This document shows, piece after piece, positions 36,474 through 45,894 of a DNA stretch of 64,000 nucleotides. The notes under the pieces were generated by a model. It had not been told where the DNA came from. It worked only from the letters and a program-made list of their open reading frames with translations, and did not search any database. Origin of the DNA: Pseudomonas gingeri (GTDB lineage Bacteria; Pseudomonadota; Gammaproteobacteria; Pseudomonadales; Pseudomonadaceae); NCBI RefSeq assembly GCF_013386115.1, contig NZ_JACAOR010000005.1, forward strand, positions 474,543 through 538,542, read 5' to 3'. Both the position numbers and the translations under genes were made by a program. Each line of letters begins with the position of its first letter. Position 1 is the stretch's first letter.

Positions 36474-36989
36474 ATGAAAAAAGTATGGATGGTTTTGTTG
36501 TGGGTGGTGGTTCTCACGGGGTGCGGACACAAGCAGATTGAGTACACGCCGAGGCCTGTTTCCGGAATGGATCGCCAGCAGGCGATAGATATCGTTGAGC
36601 AGGTATTCTATGAAGATTTCAGCAAGGGCCGGCCGCAGTCGGTTCAGGTGACGGAGCAATTCATTGCGTTATCCGATGGCACCGTTTCAAACGGTACAAC
36701 CTACGGTACGGCTGCTCCGCTTGGTAATGGTGCAGTTGCGGTTGGTAGTTCGACGGTAACGACCAAGGAAAGAGGACAGCGTCTCTATTTTAGTTCGATA
36801 AGCTCGGTCAGCCTCTATCAAAGCAATGTTCGCAAAGGACGCTATGCCGTGATCATTCGTGCGGCTGAGGGAGGGCAGGTGCGAACGGTGAGAACGTTGA
36901 GTCTTGAAAAGGCTCAGAGGTTTGTTGATGCGTTGGAGTATCTGCGGATAGGGGCGGGAAAAGTCATGAGTAAAAATACGCTTCCCTGA
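36474..36989 (+). CDS. Putative lipoprotein
   Basis: 171 residues. A short signal ends in the lipobox VLTGC, with cysteine at residue 17, so the mature protein should be lipid-anchored. The rest is a compact beta-rich domain (RLYFSSISSVSLYQSN, YAVIIRAAEG) with a Gly/Ser/Thr-rich stretch in the middle. The codons are visibly richer in A and T than those of the core genes. It follows the NYN gene by 34 bases and may be cotranscribed with it. Function is unknown. Confidence 0.75.
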   Translation: MKKVWMVLLWVVVLTGCGHKQIEYTPRPVSGMDRQQAIDIVEQVFYEDFSKGRPQSVQVTEQFIALSDGTVSNGTTYGTAAPLGNGAVAVGSSTVTTKERGQRLYFSSISSVSLYQSNVRKGRYAVIIRAAEGGQVRTVRTLSLEKAQRFVDALEYLRIGAGKVMSKNTLP

Positions 36990-37071
36990 GTGCTCTTGGT
37001 GTTGCGCGACCCTTGAATCCTCACTGCCAATCCAGCGGACCTAGCCTTTGAGCAGACAGCTTCCAGGAGCG

Positions 37072-37101
37072 CCCCTTGGCCTGCTTTCACAGGCCAAGGG
37101 G
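37072..37101. other. Perfect 12-bp hairpin between lipoprotein and fds genes
   Basis: CCCCTTGGCCTG and CAGGCCAAGGGG enclose a 6-base loop. No T-run follows on either strand, so rho-independent termination would be atypical. It may still stop transcription or protect RNA ends, as it lies between the convergent lipoprotein and fdsD genes. Confidence 0.6.
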
Positions 37102-37124
37102 TAATCCCAAACAGTTGTGTGTAC

Positions 37125-37346
37125 CTAAGCCTCCCACCCCGCCCCACTGACCGCTTCCTGCGCCAGTGGATGCAGGTCCGCACCTTGATGCGTGGTTTGC
37201 CAGGCCAGCAGTTCCTTGCGCATCCCCGGCGTCCAGAACATCTGCAGATGGTTGCGCACGCCCAGCACGGCCTGGTGCTGGTCCGGTTCGCTGGAGAAGT
37301 ACTGGGCGATCTGGTTGGCCATCTTGATCAGGTTTTCAGTGCTCAT
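37125..37346 (-). CDS. fdsD: Formate dehydrogenase delta subunit FdsD
   Basis: 73 residues, the usual size of FdsD. Visible family features are NLIKMANQIAQYFSS near the start and HLQMFWTPGMRKELLAW in the middle. In soluble NAD-dependent formate dehydrogenases the delta subunit helps assemble or stabilise the molybdenum enzyme. It is the last gene of the operon, and its ATG overlaps the fdsA stop. Confidence 0.9.
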   Translation of the reverse strand: MSTENLIKMANQIAQYFSSEPDQHQAVLGVRNHLQMFWTPGMRKELLAWQTTHQGADLHPLAQEAVSGAGWEA

Positions 37347-40231
37347 CGGCGTACCTCCGCTTTTGCCCCGGTGCTGCGCGCATGGCGGCGTTCGTCGAGC
37401 AGGCGTTGTTGTTCGTCACTGAAGGCCTGGAAGCGTTTCTGCCACTCGGAAGGGTGATACACACGGCTGACTTCCACGGCGGTGACCTTGTACTCCGGAC
37501 AGTTGGTGGCCCAGTCGGAGTTGTCGGTGGTGATGACGTTGGCGCCCGATTCCGGGAAGTGGAAGGTGGTGTACACCACGCCCGGAGCGACCCGTTCGGT
37601 CACCCGTGCGCGCAGCACGGTCTGGCCCGCGCGGCTGCCGATACCGACCCAGTCGCCCTCGTTGATACCCCGGCTCTCGGCATCGGTCGGGTGGATTTCC
37701 AGGCGGTCTTCGTCGTGCCAGGCGACGTTGTCGGTGCGCCGGGTCTGGGCGCCGACGTTGTACTGGCTGAGGATGCGTCCGGTGGTCAGCAACAGCGGAT
37801 AGCGGTTGTTGACCTTTTCCTCGGTGGGCACGTAGCCGGTGAGCATGAAGCGCCCCTTGCCGCGCACGAACTGCTCGATGTGCATGGTCGGCGTGCCGTC
37901 CGGCGCCGCGGCGTTGCACGGCCATTGCAGGCTGCCATGGCTGTCCAGGGCGGCGTAGCTGACGTTGGTGAAGGTCGGCGTCAGGCTGGCGATTTCATCC
38001 ATGATTTCCGACGGGTGCTTGTAGTTCATCGGATAGCCCAGGGCGTTGGCCAGGGCCACGGTGCCTTCCCAGTCGGCCTTGCCGCCCAGCGGCTCCATGA
38101 CCTTGCGTACCCGCGAAATGCGCCGCTCGGCGTTGGTGAAGGTGCCGTCCTTTTCCAGGAACGAGCTGCCCGGCAGGAACACGTGGGCGAACTTGGCGGT
38201 TTCGTTGAGGAAGATGTCCTGCACCACCACGCATTCCATGGCCGACAGCGCCGCGGTGACGTGCTGGGTATTCGGATCGCTCTGGGCGATGTCTTCGCCC
38301 TGGCAGTACAGGCCCTTGAAGCTGCCGGCCAGGGCCGACTCGAACATGTTGGGAATGCGCAGGCCCGGATCGGGTTGCAGGGTGACGTTCCAGGCCTGTT
38401 CGAACTGCGCCCGTACCACTTCGTTGGAGATATGCCGGTAGCCGGGCAGTTCGTGGGGGAAGGAGCCCATGTCGCAGGAACCCTGGACGTTGTTCTGCCC
38501 CCGCAGCGGGTTGACGCCGACGCCTTCGCGGCCGATGTTGCCGGTGGCCATGGCCAGGTTGGCGATGCCCATGACCGCGGTACTGCCCTGGCTGTGTTCG
38601 GTGATGCCCAGGCCGTAGTAGATCGCCGCGTTGCCGGCGCTGGCGTAGAGGCGGGCGGCGGCACGGATGTCGGCCGCATCGACGCCGCAGATCAGGCCAA
38701 GGACTTCCGGCGAGTTTTCCGCGCGGCTGACGAATTCGCTCCAGCGGGCGAAATCGCTGCCTTCGCAACGGGCGTCGATAAAGGCCTGGTCGAGCAGGTT
38801 CTCGCTGACGATAACGTGGGCCAGGGCGTTGAGCATGGCGACGTTGGTGCCAGGGCGCAGGGCCAGGTGCAGGTCGGCGCGGGCATGCACCGAGTCCACC
38901 AGGTCGATGCGCCGCGGGTCGATGACGATCAACCGGGCGCCCTCGCGCAGGCGGCGCTTGAGTTGGGAGGCGAATACGGGGTGGGCGTCGCTGGGGTTGG
39001 CGCCCATGACCAGGATCACGTCGGCCTGCATCACCGAGTCGAAACTCTGGGTGCCGGCGGATTCGCCCAAGGTCTGTTTCAGGCCGTAGCCGGTGGGCGA
39101 GTGGCAGACCCGCGCGCAGGTGTCGACGTTGTTGTTACCGAAGGCGGCGCGCACCAGCTTCTGTACCAGGTAGGTTTCTTCGTTGGTGCAGCGGCTGGAG
39201 GTGATGCCACCGATGGAGTCGCGGCCGTATTTCTGCTGCAGGCGACGGAATTCGCCAGCGGCGTAGGTCACCGCTTCATCCCAGCTGACTTCCTGCCAGG
39301 GATCGCTGATGTGCTTGCGGATCATCGGCTTGGTGATGCGATCCGGGTGGGTGGCGTAGCCCCAGGCAAAGCGGCCCTTGACGCAGGAGTGGCCGTGGTT
39401 GGCCTGGCCGTTCTTGTCGGGAACCATGCGCACCAGTTGGTCGCCTTTCATCTCGGCGCGGAACGAGCAGCCCACGCCGCAGTAGGCGCAGGTGGTGATC
39501 ACGGCGTGTTCGGGCTGGCCCAGTTCGACCACGCTTTTTTCCATCAGCGTCGCGGTGGGGCAGGCTTGCACGCAGGCGCCGCAGGACACGCATTCCGAGT
39601 CGAGGAAATCCTCGCCACCGGCGGCCGCGACCCGGGATTCGAAACCGCGTCCGGTGATGGTCAGGGCAAAGGTGCCCTGGGTTTCTTCACAGGCGCGCAC
39701 GCAGCGGTTGCAGACGATGCACTTGCTCGGGTCGTAGTCGAAGTAGGGATTGGAGGTGTCTTTCTTGTCGGCGAGGTGGTTTTCACCTTCGTAGCCGTAG
39801 CGCACCTCCCGCAGGCCGACCTGGCCGGCGACGGTCTGCAACTCGCAGTTGCCGTTGGCCGAGCAGGTCAGGCAGTCCAGCGGGTGATCGGAGATGTACA
39901 GTTCCATGACGTTGCGCCGCAGGGTGGCGAGCTTCGGCGTCTGGGTGTGCACGGTCATGCCTTCGCTGACCGGCGTGGTGCAGGACGCCGGGTAGCCGCG
40001 CATGCCGTCGATCTCCACCAGGCACATGCGGCAGGAGCCGAAGGCTTCCAGGCTGTCGGTGGCGCACAGTTTCGGAATGCTGGTGCCCAGCAACGCGGCG
40101 GCGCGCATGACCGAGGTGCCTTCGGGCACGCTGATGCTGCGGCCGTCGATGGTCAGGGTGACCTGCACCTGGCTGTCGCGGGCAGGGGTGCCCAGGTCGA
40201 TATCGGTTTTCGGGTCGAAGAGAGTGATCAT
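37343..40231 (-). CDS. fdsA: NAD-dependent formate dehydrogenase alpha subunit FdsA
   Basis: 962 residues from the ATG that overlaps the fdsB stop. It oxidises formate to CO2 at a bis-molybdopterin guanine dinucleotide centre. Residues about 20-250 contain a [2Fe-2S] domain (CATDSLEAFGSCRMCLVEIDG), an NuoG-like His/Cys motif and two [4Fe-4S] ferredoxin motifs (CIVCNRCVRACEE, CVSCGACVQACP). A molybdopterin oxidoreductase domain follows, starting with its own CAYCGVGCSF cluster. The metal ligand is cysteine, in ARVCHSPTGYGL, not selenocysteine. Electrons pass to FdsB and FdsG. No fdhD maturation gene is in the window. Confidence 0.96.
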   Translation of the reverse strand: MITLFDPKTDIDLGTPARDSQVQVTLTIDGRSISVPEGTSVMRAAALLGTSIPKLCATDSLEAFGSCRMCLVEIDGMRGYPASCTTPVSEGMTVHTQTPKLATLRRNVMELYISDHPLDCLTCSANGNCELQTVAGQVGLREVRYGYEGENHLADKKDTSNPYFDYDPSKCIVCNRCVRACEETQGTFALTITGRGFESRVAAAGGEDFLDSECVSCGACVQACPTATLMEKSVVELGQPEHAVITTCAYCGVGCSFRAEMKGDQLVRMVPDKNGQANHGHSCVKGRFAWGYATHPDRITKPMIRKHISDPWQEVSWDEAVTYAAGEFRRLQQKYGRDSIGGITSSRCTNEETYLVQKLVRAAFGNNNVDTCARVCHSPTGYGLKQTLGESAGTQSFDSVMQADVILVMGANPSDAHPVFASQLKRRLREGARLIVIDPRRIDLVDSVHARADLHLALRPGTNVAMLNALAHVIVSENLLDQAFIDARCEGSDFARWSEFVSRAENSPEVLGLICGVDAADIRAAARLYASAGNAAIYYGLGITEHSQGSTAVMGIANLAMATGNIGREGVGVNPLRGQNNVQGSCDMGSFPHELPGYRHISNEVVRAQFEQAWNVTLQPDPGLRIPNMFESALAGSFKGLYCQGEDIAQSDPNTQHVTAALSAMECVVVQDIFLNETAKFAHVFLPGSSFLEKDGTFTNAERRISRVRKVMEPLGGKADWEGTVALANALGYPMNYKHPSEIMDEIASLTPTFTNVSYAALDSHGSLQWPCNAAAPDGTPTMHIEQFVRGKGRFMLTGYVPTEEKVNNRYPLLLTTGRILSQYNVGAQTRRTDNVAWHDEDRLEIHPTDAESRGINEGDWVGIGSRAGQTVLRARVTERVAPGVVYTTFHFPESGANVITTDNSDWATNCPEYKVTAVEVSRVYHPSEWQKRFQAFSDEQQRLLDERRHARSTGAKAEVRR

Positions 40232-41790
40232 TGGTCGGCCTCCGAGGGCTGCAGACCGAAGTCGGCGGGGAAATGCTTGAGGGCGCTGGCCACCGGATAG
40301 GAGGTCATGCCGCCCAACGCACACAGCGAACCGTATTGTAGGGTGTCGCACAGGTCCTTGAGGATGATCGCCTGTTCATCGCGACCGCCCTGGTCGGGTG
40401 CGGCCAGCAGGCGATCGATCACCTCCACGCCGCGGGTGGAGCCGATGCGGCACGGGGTGCATTTGCCACAGGATTCCTCGGCGCAGAACTGCAGGGCGAA
40501 GCGCGCCATGCGGGCCATGTCGAGACTGTCGTCCGCCACCACCACGCCACCGTGGCCGAGCATGGCACCGATGGCGGCGAAAGCTTCGTAATCCAGCGGC
40601 GTGTCGAATTGCCCGGGTGGCACCCAGGCCCCGAGAGGGCCACCGACCTGGGCTGCCTTCAGCGGCCGGCCACTGGCGGTGCCGCCGCCATAGTCTTCCA
40701 CCAGCTCGCGCAGGGTCAGGCCAAAGGCCCTTTCGACCAGGCCGCCGTGACGGATATTGCCCGCCAGCTGGAAGGGCATGGTGCCCAGGGAACGGCCCAT
40801 GCCGTAGTCGCGATAGAACTGCGCGCCTTTCGCCAGGATCAGCGGCACCGAGGCCAGGGTCAGTACGTTGTGCACCAGGGTCGGCTGGCCGAACAGGCCT
40901 TGCAGGGCGGGGATCGGCGGCTTGGCGCGGACGATCCCACGCTTGCCTTCGAGGGAGTCCAGAAGCGCGGTTTCCTCGCCACAGATATAGGCGCCGGCAC
41001 CGACGCGGACTTCCATGTCGAAAGCCTGGCCGCTGCCGCTGACATTGGTGCCGAGATAGCCGGCGGCGCGGGCGATGTCCAGGGCTTCGCGCAAGGTCGC
41101 CACGGCCTGGGGATATTCCGAGCGTACATAGATGTAGCCGTAGCTGGCCCCGACGGTGAGGCCGGCAATGGCCATGCCCTCGATCAGCAGGAAGGGGTCG
41201 CCTTCCATCAGCATGCGGTCGGCGAAGGTGCCGGAGTCGCCTTCGTCGGCGTTGCAGACGATGTACTTCTGCGCAGCCTGGGTACCACGCACCGTGCGCC
41301 ATTTGATCCCGGCGGGGAACGCCGCGCCGCCGCGTCCGCGCAGGCCGGAATCGAATACAGCGGTGGCGGTCTGTTCGCCACCGAGGGCGATGGCCCGGGC
41401 CAGGCCCTCGAAGCCGCCGTGGGCACGGTAATCCTCCAGGGACAGCGGTCGGGTAATGCCTGCGCGAGCGAACAGCAGGCGTTGCTGGCTCTTCAGGTAG
41501 GGCAATTCTTCCACGGGGCCGAGGGCCAGTGGATGGGTGGCGGGATCACCTTGCAGGGCGTCGAGCAGCGACGGTACGTCGGCGGCGGTCAGCGGACCGA
41601 AGCCGATACGGCCTTGCGGGCTGTCGATTTCCAGCAGCGGTTCGAGCCAGTACAGGCCACGGGAGCTGGTGCGGTGCAGCTCCAGCGGCAGATGGCGTTC
41701 CCGGGCCTGGGCGGCAAAGGCCGTGGCGACTTCATCGGCACCGACGGCGCGGGCCAGGGAGTCAGCGGGCAGATAGAGGCTGGGCATCAT
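40228..41790 (-). CDS. fdsB: NAD-dependent formate dehydrogenase beta subunit FdsB
   Basis: 520 residues from ATG 41790, which overlaps the fdsG stop; the longer frame to 42024 lies inside fdsG. It is homologous to NuoF, the NADH-oxidising subunit of complex I, and here reduces NAD+. Seen in the sequence: FMN site GRGGAAFPAGIKW, NAD site in CGEETALLDSLEG and YGYIYVRSEYP, and the [4Fe-4S] ligands ESCGKCTPCRIG plus a later LCALGG. An N-terminal thioredoxin-like extension precedes these. Confidence 0.95.
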   Translation of the reverse strand: MMPSLYLPADSLARAVGADEVATAFAAQARERHLPLELHRTSSRGLYWLEPLLEIDSPQGRIGFGPLTAADVPSLLDALQGDPATHPLALGPVEELPYLKSQQRLLFARAGITRPLSLEDYRAHGGFEGLARAIALGGEQTATAVFDSGLRGRGGAAFPAGIKWRTVRGTQAAQKYIVCNADEGDSGTFADRMLMEGDPFLLIEGMAIAGLTVGASYGYIYVRSEYPQAVATLREALDIARAAGYLGTNVSGSGQAFDMEVRVGAGAYICGEETALLDSLEGKRGIVRAKPPIPALQGLFGQPTLVHNVLTLASVPLILAKGAQFYRDYGMGRSLGTMPFQLAGNIRHGGLVERAFGLTLRELVEDYGGGTASGRPLKAAQVGGPLGAWVPPGQFDTPLDYEAFAAIGAMLGHGGVVVADDSLDMARMARFALQFCAEESCGKCTPCRIGSTRGVEVIDRLLAAPDQGGRDEQAIILKDLCDTLQYGSLCALGGMTSYPVASALKHFPADFGLQPSEADQ

Positions 41791-42263
41791 GCGTCCTCCC
41801 GGCAGGCGTCGAGCAGGGCATCCAGGCGTTCGGCGCTGAGCCGTGCATGCACCTGGCCATCCAGCTCCAGGGCGGGCGAGCAGGCGCAGGCACCGAGGCA
41901 ATAGACCGGACGCAGGCTGATGCTGCCGTCGGCGCTGCTGCCGTGGTCGTCCAGTTGCAGGCGCTCGCGCAGTTGCGCGGCGAGCTGCTCGGCGCCGCGA
42001 CTCTGGCAGGACTCGGCCCGGCACAGGCGCAGGATATGTCGGGCCGGGGGGGCGGTGCGGAAGTCGTGGTAGAAACTGATCACCCCGCGAACTTCGGCCT
42101 GGCTCAGGTTGAGGGCGTGGGCAATCTCGGGGATGGCGGCATCGGGGATGTAGCCGATGCCCGCCTGAATCTCATGAAGGATGGGCAACAGTGCGCCGGG
42201 GGAGCCTTTGTGGCGCTCCAGCAGGCTGTTGACCATAGGCAGGTGCAGCATCTCATCAGGCAT
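41787..42263 (-). CDS. fdsG: NAD-dependent formate dehydrogenase gamma subunit FdsG
   Basis: 158 residues from ATG 42263, with GAGGAA before it. This start is preferred to one 24 codons upstream. It is homologous to NuoE, with a helical N-terminus and a thioredoxin-like [2Fe-2S] domain whose four cysteines appear as LCRAESC and CLGACAC. It is the first gene of fdsGBAD. A 7-base inverted repeat (42283-42312) lies 20 bases upstream and may be the operator. Confidence 0.94.
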   Translation of the reverse strand: MPDEMLHLPMVNSLLERHKGSPGALLPILHEIQAGIGYIPDAAIPEIAHALNLSQAEVRGVISFYHDFRTAPPARHILRLCRAESCQSRGAEQLAAQLRERLQLDDHGSSADGSISLRPVYCLGACACSPALELDGQVHARLSAERLDALLDACREDA

Positions 42264-42637
42264 ACAGCATTCCTCACGGTCACGGACAAACCACAAGGTT
42301 GTCGGTTGTCCGAAAGTGTCGGCTGCGGCATTCACACCACGTCACGGTATCGTGGCATTTTCGGCCGTTGGCCAGGCACCCTGAGCGGGCATCTTGTTGG
42401 GCCCGGTGCGGTCTTTGCCGCACCTCTTCAGGGCATAAAGGGCAGCTTGCCACGCTGTCTTTGGTTTATCGGCACCAAAGCGACGTGCACGGTTCTTTCC
42501 GCGACTACCGTTGAGTATAGAAGGGTGTTGCCCGGGACATGGGGCGGGCGGCGGAATCGGCAAAAAAACGAGGCGAAAAAAAACGACTTAGAATGGCTTT
42601 CGCCTGATTCATGAGAGGGGACGGTGAGCGCGGCTCA
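42264..42637. promoter_or_regulatory. Regulatory region upstream of fdsGBAD
   Basis: These 374 bases hold no convincing gene. CGGACAA (42283-42289) and TTGTCCG (42306-42312) form an inverted repeat. GGTGCGG and CCGCACC (42405-42424) form a hairpin around a 6-base loop. A run of A residues at about 42561-42590 lies near the end of the neighbouring hypothetical gene. No sigma-54 element (TGGCAC-N5-TTGC) was found in the fds direction. Confidence 0.5.
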
Positions 42638-42967
42638 TTACTGAATGTCTTTCAGGTAGTCCTTGAGCAAGACGAGCGGTGCATTCATTTCTTCGGTGGT
42701 CCGCGCCTGGCTGAAGTCCGTTGCCAGTCTGTGCAGTTCGCGCCCCAGGGGCTTGTCCGTTCCGCCCACGGCGTCCAGCGCCACCGTTATGCACGCATTC
42801 ATCTTCTGCTGGATAGCGTCGACATCGCGGTTGCGCACCAGCAAGTCGAACACGTCCCGCTGATAGTCACTCATGACCAGATCGTCGCGCAAAATCGGGC
42901 TCTGGCCTTCGGTTTCATAAGCCAGCTTGAGGGCAAAAAGGGCGACTGTTTCCAGTGACGATTCCAT
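42638..42967 (-). CDS. Hypothetical protein, 109 residues
   Basis: A small, acidic, apparently all-helical soluble protein (ETVALFALKLAYETEG, DYQRDVFDLLVRNRDVDAIQQKM, LHRLATDFSQARTTEEM). It has no cysteines apart from one, no signal peptide and no recognised motif. It lies between the fds promoter region and a terminator that also serves the tRNA gene, so it could be transcribed with either or alone. No function can be offered. Confidence 0.65.
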   Translation of the reverse strand: MESSLETVALFALKLAYETEGQSPILRDDLVMSDYQRDVFDLLVRNRDVDAIQQKMNACITVALDAVGGTDKPLGRELHRLATDFSQARTTEEMNAPLVLLKDYLKDIQ

Positions 42968-43023
42968 GGTGCCGGGTCCTCTGTCGTCGTGTGTGGCGGA
43001 CGATGGCCGCTTTTCTGCAGACG

Positions 43024-43055
43024 AAAAAAAAGACCTTGATAATCAAGGTCTTTTT
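43024..43055. terminator. Rho-independent terminator downstream of tRNA-Leu
   Basis: AGACCTTGAT and ATCAAGGTCT form a 10-bp stem, with A-run before and T-run after. It lies just 3' of the minus-strand tRNA gene. Confidence 0.9.
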
Positions 43056-43061
43056 CAATTT

Positions 43062-43146
43062 TGGTGCCCCGAGGGAGACTCGAACTCCCACTCCTTTCGA
43101 AAACGGATTTTGAATCCGCCGCGTCTACCAATTCCGCCATCAGGGC
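43062..43146 (-). tRNA. tRNA-Leu (anticodon CAA)
   Basis: 85 bases on the minus strand, with CCA encoded. The acceptor stem GCCCTGA pairs with TCGGGGC. The anticodon loop TTCAAAA (anticodon CAA, reading UUG) sits between GCGGA and TCCGT. A long variable arm typical of leucine tRNAs and a GTTCGAGTC T-loop are present. Confidence 0.95.
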
Positions 43147-43159
43147 TCAATGGCGGCGA

Positions 43160-43188
43160 AGTATAGAGACGCCATTACCGTTGGTCAA
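43160..43188 (-). promoter_or_regulatory. Sigma-70 promoter of tRNA-Leu
   Basis: On the minus strand TTGACC (43188-43183) and TATACT (43165-43160) are exactly 17 bases apart, placing the start a few bases before the mature tRNA 5' end. Confidence 0.8.
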
Positions 43189-43254
43189 TCGCCTTTCATG
43201 GTCAATATGGGTGAATTCCGCTAAACTTTCCGGCCCTGCTAGACGAACCCCATC

Positions 43255-45449
<2,195 letters not shown>

Positions 45450-45493
45450 TCTTTTCAGACCTTAGAACTACATATTTGCAACTGGAGTGTCAC

Positions 45494-45832
45494 ATGAGCT
45501 TTTTCATCTCTTCCGCCCTGGCGGACACCGCTGCACCTGCCGCTGCAGGTCCGATGGGCGGTGGTTTCGAATGGATTTTCCTGGTCGGCTTCCTGGTCAT
45601 CTTCTACCTGATGATCTGGCGTCCACAGGCCAAGCGCGCCAAGGAGCAGAAAAACCTGCTGGGCAACCTGGCCAAGGGTGACGAAGTGGTGACCACCGGT
45701 GGTATCGCCGGCAAGATCCTGAAAGTGACCGACGATTTCGTCGTGCTGGAAGTTTCCGACACCGTCGAAATGAAGTTCCAGAAGGGTGCCATCGCGGCCA
45801 CTCTGCCTAAAGGCACGCTGAAAGCGATCTAA
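45494..45832 (+). CDS. yajC: Sec translocase accessory subunit YajC
   Basis: 112 residues from ATG 45494, preceded by GGAGTG. It has one membrane segment (WIFLVGFLVIFYLMIW, residues about 27-45) followed by the conserved RPQAKRAKEQK and a small cytoplasmic domain with GDEVVTTGGIAGKI. YajC associates with SecD-SecF and SecYEG. It is followed by secD after 62 bases. Confidence 0.95.
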   Translation: MSFFISSALADTAAPAAAGPMGGGFEWIFLVGFLVIFYLMIWRPQAKRAKEQKNLLGNLAKGDEVVTTGGIAGKILKVTDDFVVLEVSDTVEMKFQKGAIAATLPKGTLKAI

Positions 45833-45894
45833 GTTTCAACATTCAACAATCGACGGGGCGCGCAAGGCGCCCCGCGTCATAAGCGGGCGGCGTG

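Noticed and set aside
37382..40300. 972-codon open frame antisense to fdsA
   Set aside because: It mirrors fdsA codon structure, has repetitive Val/Gly/His-rich sequence without domains, and arises from the high GC in third positions. FdsA itself has all catalytic motifs.
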